Assembly (NCBI GenBank): GCA_030692565.1
Contig: JAUYAO010000041.1
Span: forward strand, 1 to 64,000
DNA: 64,000 nucleotides
Source of the DNA: Nitrospira sp.
Lineage (GTDB): Bacteria > Nitrospirota > Nitrospiria > Nitrospirales > Nitrospiraceae
Reading direction: 5' to 3'
Part shown: piece by piece, positions 33,491 to 45,595 of the stretch
How the letters are laid out: each line of letters starts with the position of its first letter
Numbering within the stretch: position 1 is the stretch's first letter
Notes under the pieces: generated by a model
What the model saw: only the letters and a program-made list of their open reading frames with translations
Databases searched by the model: none
What the model was told of the DNA's origin: nothing
Program-made: the position numbers and the translations under genes

Positions 33491-35263
33491 ATGGGACCTC
33501 AATCTCACATGACCTCAACTGATTCCACACAAAGCCTTCAGGACTATGTTGCGGTCTTTGCCCGGCGCAGGACGCTCATTCTGACAACGGGGGGAATTCT
33601 ATTGCTCCTCAGCCTCGCAGCCGCATTCCTCTGGCCGCCGACCTACAAGTCCATGGCTACGATTCTGATTGAGGAGCAGGAGATTCCGACCGACCTTGTT
33701 CGATCGACCATTACCAGTTATGCCGACCAGCGCATCGAGACCATCAAACAGCAGGTCATGAGCCGCACGACGCTTTGGAAAGTCGTCGAGCAATTCAACC
33801 TCTATCCGGAACAGCGCGAGGCCAGTCCGGCCGAAGAAGTCGTCAAGCGCTTCATCAAGGATATCCAGGTGGAAGTGATCAGCGCCGACGTGGTCGACAA
33901 GCGCACTCAACATGCCACCAAGGCTACCATTGCCTTCACCGTCGCCTACCAGAGCAAGTCTCCAGACCTTGCGCAAAAGGTGGCGAACGAGCTGACGAGT
34001 TTGTTCCTTGGACAGAATCTCAAGAGCCGCGAACGGCAAGCCCAGGAGGCCACGTCGTTTCTCCAACAGGAAGCCGATAATCTCGCCAAACATATCGGTG
34101 AGATCGACGACAAAATCGCGGCATTCAAACAACGGGCGCAAGGCGCTCTGCCGGAGCTGATGCAGCTCAATCAACAGCTCATGAATCAATCCGACCGGGA
34201 ATTGATGGATGTCGACCAGCAGATCCGCACGCTCGAGGAGCGCAAGAATTATCTGGAGGGCGAGCTGGCCACGATCAAGCCGAACAGCCCGATGATTTCT
34301 GCCAGCGGCGAACGCATTTTAGACTCAGCCGATCGCCTCCGGGCCCTCCGTGCGGAATATGCGGGCGCTTCGGGCAATCTGGCCCCAGACCATCCCGATA
34401 TTGTGAAGATGAAACAGGAAATTGAGGCTCTGGAGAAAGAGACCGGCCACCTTCCCGAGGTCGAGGAGGCCTCGAAACAACTCGTCGATGCCCGGGCCTC
34501 GCTCGCAACTATTTCAGAGCGACTGGGCAATGAACATCCGGACGTGGTGCAGGCCAGGCGGCGCATCGCGGCTCTTGAGCAGGAAGTACGGAAGCTCAGG
34601 GCTGTACCGCCGCGCAAGAACCCGATGCAGCGGCCGGAGAACCCTGCCTATATCAACCTCCAGGCACAACTGAACTCCGCCACGTCTTCCCTGGATGCGC
34701 TTCGCAAAACTAAAGCCGATGTGAAGCAACGCCTCCAATCCTATGCGACGCGTTTGGAAAAGACACCGGAACTCGAGCCGGAATATCTCGTCTTGATTCG
34801 GGACCGGGACACCTCAGGTCAGAAGTATCAGGACATTCGCTCCAGGCTATTAGAGGCCAAGGTATCGGAGGGCTTGGAAGTGCAGCGCAAGGGCGAACGA
34901 TTCTCGCTCATCGATCCGCCCAGCCTTCCGGAGAAGCCGGATAAACCCAATCGCCTTGCGATCGTGCTGCTCGGCTTCATCCTGGCCGTCGGCGGGGGAC
35001 TCGGATCGGGCGCTGCGGCGGAATCGCTGGACCATTCTATCCGCACACCGGAACAGCTCGCGCAACTGACTCACATGTTCCCGTTGGCCGTGGTGCCCTT
35101 CATGCCCAACGAGCAGGATCTCTCGAAGGCCGTCAAACGCCGGCGGCTTGTCAGGGGAGCCGGCGTCGGCGCATTGGCGATGATCCTGTTGCTGCTGCAT
35201 GCGTTCGTCGTGCCGCTCGATGTGCTCTGGTTTGCAGCCCTTAGGCGATTTGGCATAGAGTAA
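33491..35263 (+). CDS. Wzc/GNVR-type polysaccharide chain-length determinant
   Basis: 590 residues from the ATG at 33491; an ATG at 33509 is equally possible and neither has a strong ribosome site. Features: a first membrane helix (LTTGGILLLLSLAAAFLW, residues about 30-48), the Wzz domain with PPTYKSMATILIEEQEIP, long coiled-coil helices (residues about 180-440) and a second membrane helix (VLLGFILAVGGGLGSGAA) preceding a short hydrophobic C-terminal segment. There is no kinase domain; the kinase is the next gene. In exosortase loci this protein controls polymer length in the inner membrane. Confidence 0.88.
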   Translation: MGPQSHMTSTDSTQSLQDYVAVFARRRTLILTTGGILLLLSLAAAFLWPPTYKSMATILIEEQEIPTDLVRSTITSYADQRIETIKQQVMSRTTLWKVVEQFNLYPEQREASPAEEVVKRFIKDIQVEVISADVVDKRTQHATKATIAFTVAYQSKSPDLAQKVANELTSLFLGQNLKSRERQAQEATSFLQQEADNLAKHIGEIDDKIAAFKQRAQGALPELMQLNQQLMNQSDRELMDVDQQIRTLEERKNYLEGELATIKPNSPMISASGERILDSADRLRALRAEYAGASGNLAPDHPDIVKMKQEIEALEKETGHLPEVEEASKQLVDARASLATISERLGNEHPDVVQARRRIAALEQEVRKLRAVPPRKNPMQRPENPAYINLQAQLNSATSSLDALRKTKADVKQRLQSYATRLEKTPELEPEYLVLIRDRDTSGQKYQDIRSRLLEAKVSEGLEVQRKGERFSLIDPPSLPEKPDKPNRLAIVLLGFILAVGGGLGSGAAAESLDHSIRTPEQLAQLTHMFPLAVVPFMPNEQDLSKAVKRRRLVRGAGVGALAMILLLLHAFVVPLDVLWFAALRRFGIE

Positions 35264-35289
35264 GTCATTGACGTGTTGTAGGAGATCCC

Positions 35290-36120
35290 ATGGACCGATT
35301 TCGCACTGCGGTACAACTGTATAAGGACCAACAGAGCGGGTCTTCCAATCAGACTCCCGGAGGACGATCCGGCGGCCCTCAAGCGGTGCCGCCTCCGATT
35401 GTCTATACCAGAACCAAATCGCTGGATGTCCCTCTTTCGGTCCTCCGCCAGCGGCGCGTCATGGCGGCCTACGACAAAGGCCCCTTCGTCGACGCGTTCA
35501 AGATCCTCCGCACGCAGGTGATGCACCGGCTCCGTGAAAAGGGCTGGAACGTGCTCGGGATCACGAGTCCCGGCGACGGCGAAGGCAAGACGCTCACAGC
35601 GGTGAATCTGGCTATCAGTCTGGCCATGGAATCCACACAGACCGTCTTGCTGGTCGATGCCAACCTGCGCAATCCCAGCATCCATGACGTCTTCGGATTG
35701 AAGGACTGCGCCGGTCTGGCCGATTATCTTCTCGATGACGTGCCCGTCGAAAATCTACTGGTCCATCCAGGAATCGGCCGGTTCGTGCTGCTCCCAGGAG
35801 GAAGGGCGATTCAGAATTCCACCGAAATCCTGACATCCCCGAAGATGCTGGCGCTGGTCGAGGAATTCAAACACCGCTATCCCTCGCGGATTGTGATCTT
35901 CGACTTGCCTCCGCTGTTGCAGACCGCCGATGTGCTGGCCTTTGCTCCCTATACCGATGCGCTGCTTCTGGTGGTGGAAGAAGGAAAGACCTCCGCAGAA
36001 GATGTTCAACGGGCATTCTCACTGGTGAAGGACTCGCGGCCGGTGCTTGGCACCGTCCTCAATAAGGCCGGACAACTGGCCGCCACACCGGCGACCATGA
36101 GAAAGCTCTTGGGGAACTAA
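35290..36120 (+). CDS. Exosortase-associated tyrosine autokinase (BY-kinase)
   Basis: 276 residues; ATG with AGGAG upstream. The P-loop ATPase part begins DAFKILRTQVMHRL; Walker A is TSPGDGEGKT (about residues 92-101), Walker A' is VLLVDANLRNPS, and Walker B is IVIFDLPPLL. These are the BY-kinase signatures, and in exosortase loci the kinase is separate from the Wzz-like membrane protein, as here. The C-terminus (ATMRKLLGN) lacks a tyrosine cluster, so autophosphorylation on a tyrosine tail is not evident. It should regulate polymer assembly with the protein at 33491. Confidence 0.88.
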   Translation: MDRFRTAVQLYKDQQSGSSNQTPGGRSGGPQAVPPPIVYTRTKSLDVPLSVLRQRRVMAAYDKGPFVDAFKILRTQVMHRLREKGWNVLGITSPGDGEGKTLTAVNLAISLAMESTQTVLLVDANLRNPSIHDVFGLKDCAGLADYLLDDVPVENLLVHPGIGRFVLLPGGRAIQNSTEILTSPKMLALVEEFKHRYPSRIVIFDLPPLLQTADVLAFAPYTDALLLVVEEGKTSAEDVQRAFSLVKDSRPVLGTVLNKAGQLAATPATMRKLLGN

Positions 36121-36126
36121 CGGGTT

Positions 36127-37536
36127 ATGTACGAAACTTTTTACAATCTTCGCGCCAAGCCCTTCGCGCTCCTTCCGGATAGCGACTTTCTCTATGCCGG
36201 GTCGGTGCATCGGGCCGCCTATGGCCTGCTGGAATACGGCATCCTTAGCCAGGCCCCGTTCATGGTCCTCACCGGCGACCCCGGCATGGGCAAAACCTCG
36301 CTGTTGCAAAAACTCATCGCCGAACACGGGCAGAAACATTCGATCGGGCTCATCACCAACGCGCGCTACGACATTGAGCATCTGTTACCCTGGATTCTGC
36401 TCTCCCTCGGGCTGAGCACCAAGCAACTCGATCCGGTCGAGGCCTATCACGTCTTCACGCAATTCCTGGTACAAGAGTCGAAACAACACCGCCGGGTCAT
36501 CCTTATTGTCGATGAAGCGCAAAGTCTCGGCGTCGAGCTGCTCGAAGAACTTCGACTGCTGTCCAATCTCAACGACGGCAAAATCCTAAAGTTGCAGATA
36601 ATTCTGTCCGGCCAGCCTGACCTTCATGCGCTGCTCCAGCGGATCGACATGACGCAGTTCGCCCAGCGTATCGTCGTAGACTATCATCTCGAACCGCTCA
36701 CCGAAACGGAAACGGGGCATTGCATTCGCCACCGGTTGCGGGTCGCCGGCGGATCTCCCTCGCTCTTCACGAACAAGTCCTGCGCTCTCATTCATCGGCT
36801 GACGAAGGGCAATCCTCGCCTCATCAATCAAGTCTGCGAGATCGCCCTGACTTACGGATTTGCCGAACAGGCGAGAGTGATCACGTCCAAGCTGGTTGCG
36901 CAGGCGGCGCTGGACCGGAGCAAAGGCGGTATTCTGCCGCTCGCGGGACGTGAGGAGCTGGCTGTTCTGGCGGCCGCGCCCGAAGATACGACCGAGATCG
37001 ATGCCGCCATCCCCCAACCCAAGGCCGCCCCCCAGGCAGCGGATCTGCCTCGCACCGCCTCCAAAGAGCAGAATTCCGAGGCCCTGTATCAGGACGGGTT
37101 GCGCATGAAAAATGAGAACCGTCTTGAGGAGGCCATGGCCCTCTTCGAAGAGGCGAGCAAGAATCCCGCGTTGTGGCTGAAAGCCCACGCTCAAATCGGC
37201 ATCTGCTGCAGAACCATGGGGAACTTGCGGGCAGCCATCCAAGCCTTCCGCGTCGCCCTGAACGATTCCTCAGCCTCGCCCAAAGAAATCCTCGATGTGC
37301 AATACATGCTCGCTCGGTCGCTCCAATCCTCCCTCCAGAATAAGGAAGCGCTGACAGTCTATCGCCAACTCGCGCGCACCCAGCCGGATTATCGCGATGT
37401 TGCCGGCCGGATCAAACAGCTGGCCGCTTCCACCGCCGGACGGACGAACGGCGGTCCCAAACCAGGCACCTCCGACTCCTGGGTCAGCCAGGCTTTCGAC
37501 AGCCTCCATCGCTTGATCGGCACGCACCGGCCCTGA
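36127..37536 (+). CDS. AAA ATPase of the exosortase locus (ExeA-like) with C-terminal TPRs
   Basis: 469 residues, six bases after the kinase stop; no strong ribosome site. Starts MYETFYNLRAKPFALLPDSD, the family opening; Walker A GDPGMGKT at residues 50-57, Walker B VILIVDEAQSLG near residue 126, and the sensor region IILSGQPDL. Residues about 310-440 are TPR-like (ALYQDGLRMKNENRLEEAMA). Family members in exosortase loci are annotated as putative secretion ATPases. It is probably a cytoplasmic energy or regulatory component of export; direct evidence of function is lacking for the family. Confidence 0.85.
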   Translation: MYETFYNLRAKPFALLPDSDFLYAGSVHRAAYGLLEYGILSQAPFMVLTGDPGMGKTSLLQKLIAEHGQKHSIGLITNARYDIEHLLPWILLSLGLSTKQLDPVEAYHVFTQFLVQESKQHRRVILIVDEAQSLGVELLEELRLLSNLNDGKILKLQIILSGQPDLHALLQRIDMTQFAQRIVVDYHLEPLTETETGHCIRHRLRVAGGSPSLFTNKSCALIHRLTKGNPRLINQVCEIALTYGFAEQARVITSKLVAQAALDRSKGGILPLAGREELAVLAAAPEDTTEIDAAIPQPKAAPQAADLPRTASKEQNSEALYQDGLRMKNENRLEEAMALFEEASKNPALWLKAHAQIGICCRTMGNLRAAIQAFRVALNDSSASPKEILDVQYMLARSLQSSLQNKEALTVYRQLARTQPDYRDVAGRIKQLAASTAGRTNGGPKPGTSDSWVSQAFDSLHRLIGTHRP

Positions 37537-37641
37537 CCGCCAGGCAGGCCGTTCGAGGTTTGAGGCAACACCCTCCAACAGTTTTCTCCAGCTCAAGATT
37601 TTCTCCGTTCCTGCCGATAGACATAGGACACGAGCACATCT

Positions 37642-38361
37642 ATGAGCCTTGAAGTCATCCAAATCATCGAAGCCGATCAAGACCAGGCCCGGGCTGTCGA
37701 CCAGGTTCTCCGCAAGGCCTCGTTTCGCACCAATATTGCCTTTGACGGACCGACCGGGATTCAGGATATCTGGAAGAACCGGCCCGCCTTAGTCGTGCTG
37801 GATCTCATGGTGCCGGGTATCGGCGGCAAAGACTTGTGCCGGCGGCTGCGCGAGGATCCGCAAACAAAATCGATGGGCATCATTCTCGTCACAGCCGTGA
37901 CCTCGGAAGACTCGCGTGTGGCGGGGCTGGAAAGCGGAGCCGATGATATTCTGACGAAGCCGTACAGCCCTCGCGAGCTGGTTGCTCGGGTGCATGCCGT
38001 GCTGCGGCGCCTCGCCGCCAGCATGCCGGAAAATCTCGACGATCTCGATGATGATCTCGCACTCGACGCCACCCAATACGTCGCCACCTTCCGGGGACGC
38101 CAGCTGGTCCTGACCAAGCCGGAATGGCAAAGCCTGCTGCGTTTGGCCAAGACAACGGGGAAGGTGGTGCCGCGAGAGGAACTCCGCAGTCTGTTGTGGG
38201 GCGACGATACCCTCTCCCACGACCGGGAGCTGGATCAACTCGTCGCTTCGCTCAATCAGAAACTTGCAACCCGAGACGGCGGCGCGGCCCTCATTGTCAA
38301 GGTCGCCGAAACCGGCTACCGGCTTCTCAGAAAAGAGCAGGCCCTACCTCTCAGCGCCTGA
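37642..38361 (+). CDS. OmpR-type response regulator
   Basis: 239 residues; weak ribosome site, 105 bases after the ATPase gene and separated from it by a GAGGTTTGAGG repeat (37553-37563). Receiver domain: acidic pair in IIEADQ, phosphoacceptor D54 (LVVLDLMVPG), threonine in ILVTAV and K106 (LTKPYSP). The C-terminal domain (about 145-232) is a winged helix with LTKPEWQSLLRLAK and VAETGYRLL. It should act as a transcription factor controlled by phosphorylation. No histidine kinase is nearby; a SixA-type phosphohistidine phosphatase follows. It may regulate the operon it closes. Confidence 0.85.
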   Translation: MSLEVIQIIEADQDQARAVDQVLRKASFRTNIAFDGPTGIQDIWKNRPALVVLDLMVPGIGGKDLCRRLREDPQTKSMGIILVTAVTSEDSRVAGLESGADDILTKPYSPRELVARVHAVLRRLAASMPENLDDLDDDLALDATQYVATFRGRQLVLTKPEWQSLLRLAKTTGKVVPREELRSLLWGDDTLSHDRELDQLVASLNQKLATRDGGAALIVKVAETGYRLLRKEQALPLSA

Positions 38362-38444
38362 TCGGCCACACAACACCCGCGCTCATTCGTTCACACTACT
38401 CCACAATTATGCTAGCGTACTTCCTGCACCAAGGAGGTTCGTGC

Positions 38445-38969
38445 ATGGATTGTCTGTTGATGCGGCATGGCATCGCTGTCGAAACGGCGGAATGGTCCGA
38501 CCTTGACGAGACCCGTCCCTTGACCGATGAAGGCAAGAAGAAAGTCCGCCAGGCGGCCAAAGGCCTCGCCGCAATGGGACTCGCGCCCACGCACCTCTTC
38601 ACCAGCCCCCTCACCAGGGCCAGGGAAACCGCCGCGATCGTCAATGCCATTCTCTGTCCTTCCCTCACGATATCCTTGTGCAAGGCCTTGGAACCGGGAT
38701 CCACGCCTCAATTCCTGACGACCTTCCTTCGGACGCTTCCGGATCGCGCCGTCGTCCTCTGTGTCGGACACGAACCGCTGCTGGGGGCAATGGGCGGTTA
38801 TCTGCTCAGCGGGGAGGCGTCACGGAATTATCCGATGAAGAAGGCCGGGGCTGGAATGATTCATCTGCCCGGGCCGGCGCGAGCAGGGGAGGGGCTGCTC
38901 CATTGGTGGTGCACCCCGACACAGCTCCGCGCGCTGGGACACTTCAAGAAGGAGAAGGATAAAGAATGA
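38445..38969 (+). CDS. sixA: SixA-like phosphohistidine phosphatase
   Basis: 174 residues from the ATG at 38445, which has a perfect AAGGAGG seven bases upstream; longer in-frame readings overlap the response regulator and are not credible. The histidine-phosphatase motif LLMRHGIAVE is at residues 4-13 (catalytic histidine in RHG), LFTSPLTRARETA follows with the second arginine, and CVGHEPLLG carries the second histidine. SixA removes phosphate from phosphohistidine in phosphorelay proteins; other small-molecule substrates are possible for this fold. The neighbouring response regulator makes a phosphorelay role attractive but unproven. Confidence 0.85.
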   Translation: MDCLLMRHGIAVETAEWSDLDETRPLTDEGKKKVRQAAKGLAAMGLAPTHLFTSPLTRARETAAIVNAILCPSLTISLCKALEPGSTPQFLTTFLRTLPDRAVVLCVGHEPLLGAMGGYLLSGEASRNYPMKKAGAGMIHLPGPARAGEGLLHWWCTPTQLRALGHFKKEKDKE

Positions 38970-39033
38970 TCCGGACAGCGCGGTCAGGCCGGCTGCGTTC
39001 TCGAAGACCCTTGGCGAGAGGAAAAGGCTCCCG

Positions 39034-40590
39034 TCATGACTTCTCTGCTTCCTGCGGCACTTCGCTAAACTGCACGCGCCGTCGAAAAACCTGCTCAAGC
39101 AAATCCGTCCGCTGCGAGGCCGACCAGATCTCCATCGCCGCATCGCCGCTGACCGTGGCCACGATCGTCAACAAGGTCGGGGCGATCTTCACATCCACCG
39201 TCTGCACGGCAGAGAAATGCGTCCGGTCCAACGCATCGGCCACCCGCAGAAGGGCCGACAGGATCCGGACCGTCCGTTTGAGCTTCACGGACAAATCGGC
39301 ATAGCCCTCGTGCTTGGCTGCCGGCATGGACCGGCGGTGATAGCGCGCAATGTTGGCCACGACTTCGATTTCTTCCGCCGTCAATCCGCCGATGTCGCTG
39401 TTCTTGATCAGATAGTAGGCATGTTTATGATGCTGCCTCGGATTGATCAGATAGCCGATATCATGCAACACCGCGGCATACTCCAGCCAGCTGCGCTCCA
39501 CGTCACCCAGCTGGTGCAAGCGCTTCGTTTGATCGAACAGCTTCAGCGCCAGACCGGCCACGTGCAGGGAATGCACCTCGGGGACTTGGCAACGTCGCGC
39601 CAATCCGATCACATTGCGTCGCCGGACATCCGGAATCTCGCGCTCCGCCTTCAGCCCGTCGCGATGCCGGTCGATGAAATCGTAGATCACCCCTTCACGA
39701 ATGGCCTTATCGCAGATCGTCATCTCGTCGGCGCCGGATAATTCCAACAGACGACGCAAGACCACCACCGCGGGAAACAGCGTATCCACCCGTTTCGGAT
39801 CGAGCCCGGGAATGCCCAATCGCGCTTTGACGGACGACTTGCTGAGTTCGGCCTCGACCAGTCGCAGATCTTTCAGCCGCACCTTCGCCAAGTTAAGCTG
39901 CGGCAACGGCCGGCCGGTCTGTCGCATATGGACAATCTCCGCCACATTGCCGGCCATGCCGGACGTGGCGACCACGGCCTCGAACTTTTTCGCCTTGAAT
40001 GTATCGAGAGCACCCTTCAAGGCCATCGAGACGGCCTCGTTCAACTGCTTGACCATGGCTTCGGTGGGCGGGGTTTTCGTCACATATTGATCGGACATGC
40101 GAATCGCGCCGAGCCTCAGGCTCTTGGCATGTTGTAACCCGTCGCGCGTCCCGACGATGAGCTCAACCGATCCCCCGCCCACATCCACCACCAGCGTCGG
40201 CTTTTGAGATAACGCCATGCTGTGACGGACGCCGAGAAAAATCAGCCGGGCTTCTTCAATCCCACTGATCACGCGAATCTTGATGCCGGTCTGTTCCTCG
40301 ACCAGATCGACGAAATCGCCTCCGTTCTTCACCTCACGCACGGCGCTGGTCGCCACGGCGGTAATCCGCTCAAACCCCTTGTTCTTCGCCAATGTCACCA
40401 GCGTCTTCAACACACCGACCCCGCGGCCGATGGCTTCATCGGAGAGTCGCTTCGCGGCGAAGGCCCCATTGCCCAACCGGGTCATGTCTTTGAATCGGTC
40501 CAGAATCTTGTAACTGGCGTCGGGCAGTATTTCAGCCAGCACCATATGAATGGAGTTGGTTCCGATATCAATGACGGCAAGTTTGGCCAT
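39034..40590 (-). CDS. ppx: Ppx/GppA exopolyphosphatase/pppGpp phosphatase
   Basis: 518 residues from the ATG at 40590 (GAGGGG upstream). The N-terminal ASKHA fold has AVIDIGTNSIHM and, near residue 130, VVDVGGGSVELI, the two phosphate-binding loops; the middle holds VATSGMAGNVAE. The C-terminal HD-type domain (about 310-480) includes HDIGYLINPRQHHKHAYYL. The enzyme removes phosphate from polyphosphate or pppGpp; the two cannot be separated by motif. It converges with sixA (65 bases between the stops), and no terminator hairpin is obvious there. Confidence 0.9.
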   Translation of the reverse strand: MAKLAVIDIGTNSIHMVLAEILPDASYKILDRFKDMTRLGNGAFAAKRLSDEAIGRGVGVLKTLVTLAKNKGFERITAVATSAVREVKNGGDFVDLVEEQTGIKIRVISGIEEARLIFLGVRHSMALSQKPTLVVDVGGGSVELIVGTRDGLQHAKSLRLGAIRMSDQYVTKTPPTEAMVKQLNEAVSMALKGALDTFKAKKFEAVVATSGMAGNVAEIVHMRQTGRPLPQLNLAKVRLKDLRLVEAELSKSSVKARLGIPGLDPKRVDTLFPAVVVLRRLLELSGADEMTICDKAIREGVIYDFIDRHRDGLKAEREIPDVRRRNVIGLARRCQVPEVHSLHVAGLALKLFDQTKRLHQLGDVERSWLEYAAVLHDIGYLINPRQHHKHAYYLIKNSDIGGLTAEEIEVVANIARYHRRSMPAAKHEGYADLSVKLKRTVRILSALLRVADALDRTHFSAVQTVDVKIAPTLLTIVATVSGDAAMEIWSASQRTDLLEQVFRRRVQFSEVPQEAEKS

Positions 40591-40715
40591 GGAAGAGCCC
40601 CTCAGGACGCACAAAAGCGTGGCAGGTTCGACGACAGGATTCCCTGCGCCATCACATGACATCAGAGATTGCGGATGGACCAGACGGGATGGCCGAACAA
40701 CGCGCCTGTGCGAAA

Positions 40716-41288
40716 CTACTCTTTCACCACAAAGTGGACACTGCGGTTTTTCTGCCAGCATTCCTGCTGATGCTCAAAACAGAGCGGACGATCTTTCCCG
40801 TAACTGGTCGTGCGCAAGTCGATGTCGAGCCCCAGCTGCTTGAGATAGGAACGCACCGCCTTCGCCCGACGCTCACCCAGGACCAAGTTGTAGGCAGAGG
40901 TCCCCATTTCATCCCCGCGCCCTTCGAGGAGAACCCGCTTGGTCCCCTCGTCCGTCAGTTTTTTCGCATTGGCATCTAAAATCGGCAAGGCATCGAGCCG
41001 GAGCGTGGCTCGATCAAAGTCAAATAAAACATCCGGGAGGATGCTACGTTCGGCGCCGGTCGCATTTCTGGCGGATAGCTCGGCGCGCATGCCGGGACTC
41101 GTGCGCGTGACCGGAGTGCCCGGCTCGCGCGGAGTGCGCTCGCGGATGGCCGGTTCGGGAATCCGCTCTTCACTGGCAATCAATTCATCGCCTGTCCCGT
41201 AGACAGACTTGGTGGCGCACCCCGATGCGCCAATGGTCAGCAACAGTGCAAGGCAGCCCGGTATGAGTCGATGTAATGGCGTGTACAT
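40716..41288 (-). CDS. pal: Pal/OmpA-family peptidoglycan-binding lipoprotein
   Basis: 190 residues from the ATG at 41288, with GGAGG eight bases upstream. A lipoprotein signal ends GASGC (Cys24). Residues 25-85 are a linker rich in Arg/Glu/Pro. The OmpA-C domain follows: DVLFDFDRATLRLDALPIL, then EGRGDEMGTSAYNLVLGERR with the conserved aspartate and arginine that bind diaminopimelate. It anchors the outer membrane to peptidoglycan. Variation: EGRGDEMGT replaces the common EGHTDERGT-like segment. It lies upstream of ppx on the same strand and may be co-transcribed. Confidence 0.88.
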   Translation of the reverse strand: MYTPLHRLIPGCLALLLTIGASGCATKSVYGTGDELIASEERIPEPAIRERTPREPGTPVTRTSPGMRAELSARNATGAERSILPDVLFDFDRATLRLDALPILDANAKKLTDEGTKRVLLEGRGDEMGTSAYNLVLGERRAKAVRSYLKQLGLDIDLRTTSYGKDRPLCFEHQQECWQKNRSVHFVVKE

Positions 41289-41319
41289 AAGATCGCCTCC
41301 TTCCATTCGTATTCTTCCG

Positions 41320-41422
41320 CACGCTGTTCAGAAAACCCGTCCGGCAAGGCCGCCGCAAGCGCAGAGACGAGGCGCTTCGGCGAAGGCAGGGAACGCCGGT
41401 GATGGACTTTCTCAACAGCCTG
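41320..41422. repeat. Short element with terminal inverted repeats (copy 1, 103 bases)
   Basis: Left end ACGCTGTTCAGAAAA; right end GGACTTTCTCAACAGCCTG, whose complement reads CAGGCTGTTGAGAAAGTCC. The ends and the internal AAGGCCGC-AGC and CGAGGCGCTTCG-like pieces resemble 51349-51586. It lies between the pal start and the end of the DUF255 fusion gene. Confidence 0.6.
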
Positions 41423-41430
41423 TAGGGAGA

Positions 41431-45123
<3,693 letters not shown>

Positions 45124-45174
45124 GATTGCACCGTAGCATCGCCGCTTGAGGAGGGTCAACGTCGCGGGAAAGAA

Positions 45175-45209
45175 AAAAGGCCTACGACCATGAAGATCGT
45201 AGGCCTTTT
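45175..45209 (-). terminator. Rho-independent terminator of the small secreted-protein gene
   Basis: Perfect 13-base stem AAAAGGCCTACGA (45175-45187)/TCGTAGGCCTTTT (45197-45209) with a 9-base loop; on the minus strand it runs into TTTTTTCTTT. It terminates transcription from the small gene at 45372 before the DUF255 fusion gene. Confidence 0.85.
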
Positions 45210-45261
45210 GACATATTCAGTCGGAGGCACACATGGACGACACCTCAATGGTGTCTGTCGA

Positions 45262-45372
45262 TCAGTGACCGCCCTTCTTCTCTTCCTTCTTCTTCTCTTC
45301 GCCGGCGAAGGAAGGCGCGCTGAACGTCACTGCAATTGCGACTGCCATGACTGCCATCAACATGCTCTTCAT
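45262..45372 (-). CDS. Small secreted Lys/Glu-tailed peptide, unknown function
   Basis: 36 residues only, but well supported: ATG at 45372 with GGGGGAGAA upstream, a clear signal peptide (SMLMAVMAVAIAVTFSAPSFA) and a mature tail of about 14 residues made of GEEKKKEEKKGGH. A strong terminator follows 50 bases downstream, and a promoter-like pair precedes it. The mature peptide would be very short, charged and end in histidine. I do not recognise a family. An in-frame ATG at 45444 would add 24 residues but would destroy the signal peptide. Confidence 0.7.
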   Translation of the reverse strand: MKSMLMAVMAVAIAVTFSAPSFAGEEKKKEEKKGGH

Positions 45373-45442
45373 AACTGTTCTCCCCCTGAAAGGTTTTGAA
45401 AGTTTGGAATGAGTGCCTGTCACGATCAGGCAAATTTCGTGC

Positions 45443-45472
45443 ACGGTATTCCAAAGATATGGAGAAAGTCAA
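45443..45472 (-). promoter_or_regulatory. Possible promoter of the small secreted-protein gene
   Basis: On the minus strand TTGACT (45472-45467) and TACCGT (45448-45443) are 18 bases apart. The roughly 65-base leader contains the small hairpin GCCTG-ATCGTGA-CAGGC. The -10 match is modest. Confidence 0.4.
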
Positions 45473-45595
45473 CTCCTTCGGTCAAAAAAATGAGCGCGTC
45501 ACCCCCGGTCCACTGCCGGCCGAATGAGCCTTACCCTCCGAGGTCCAACAATAGATGTGATAGGCTATCCAATGAGACTTCACGGAGGTGCCTCG

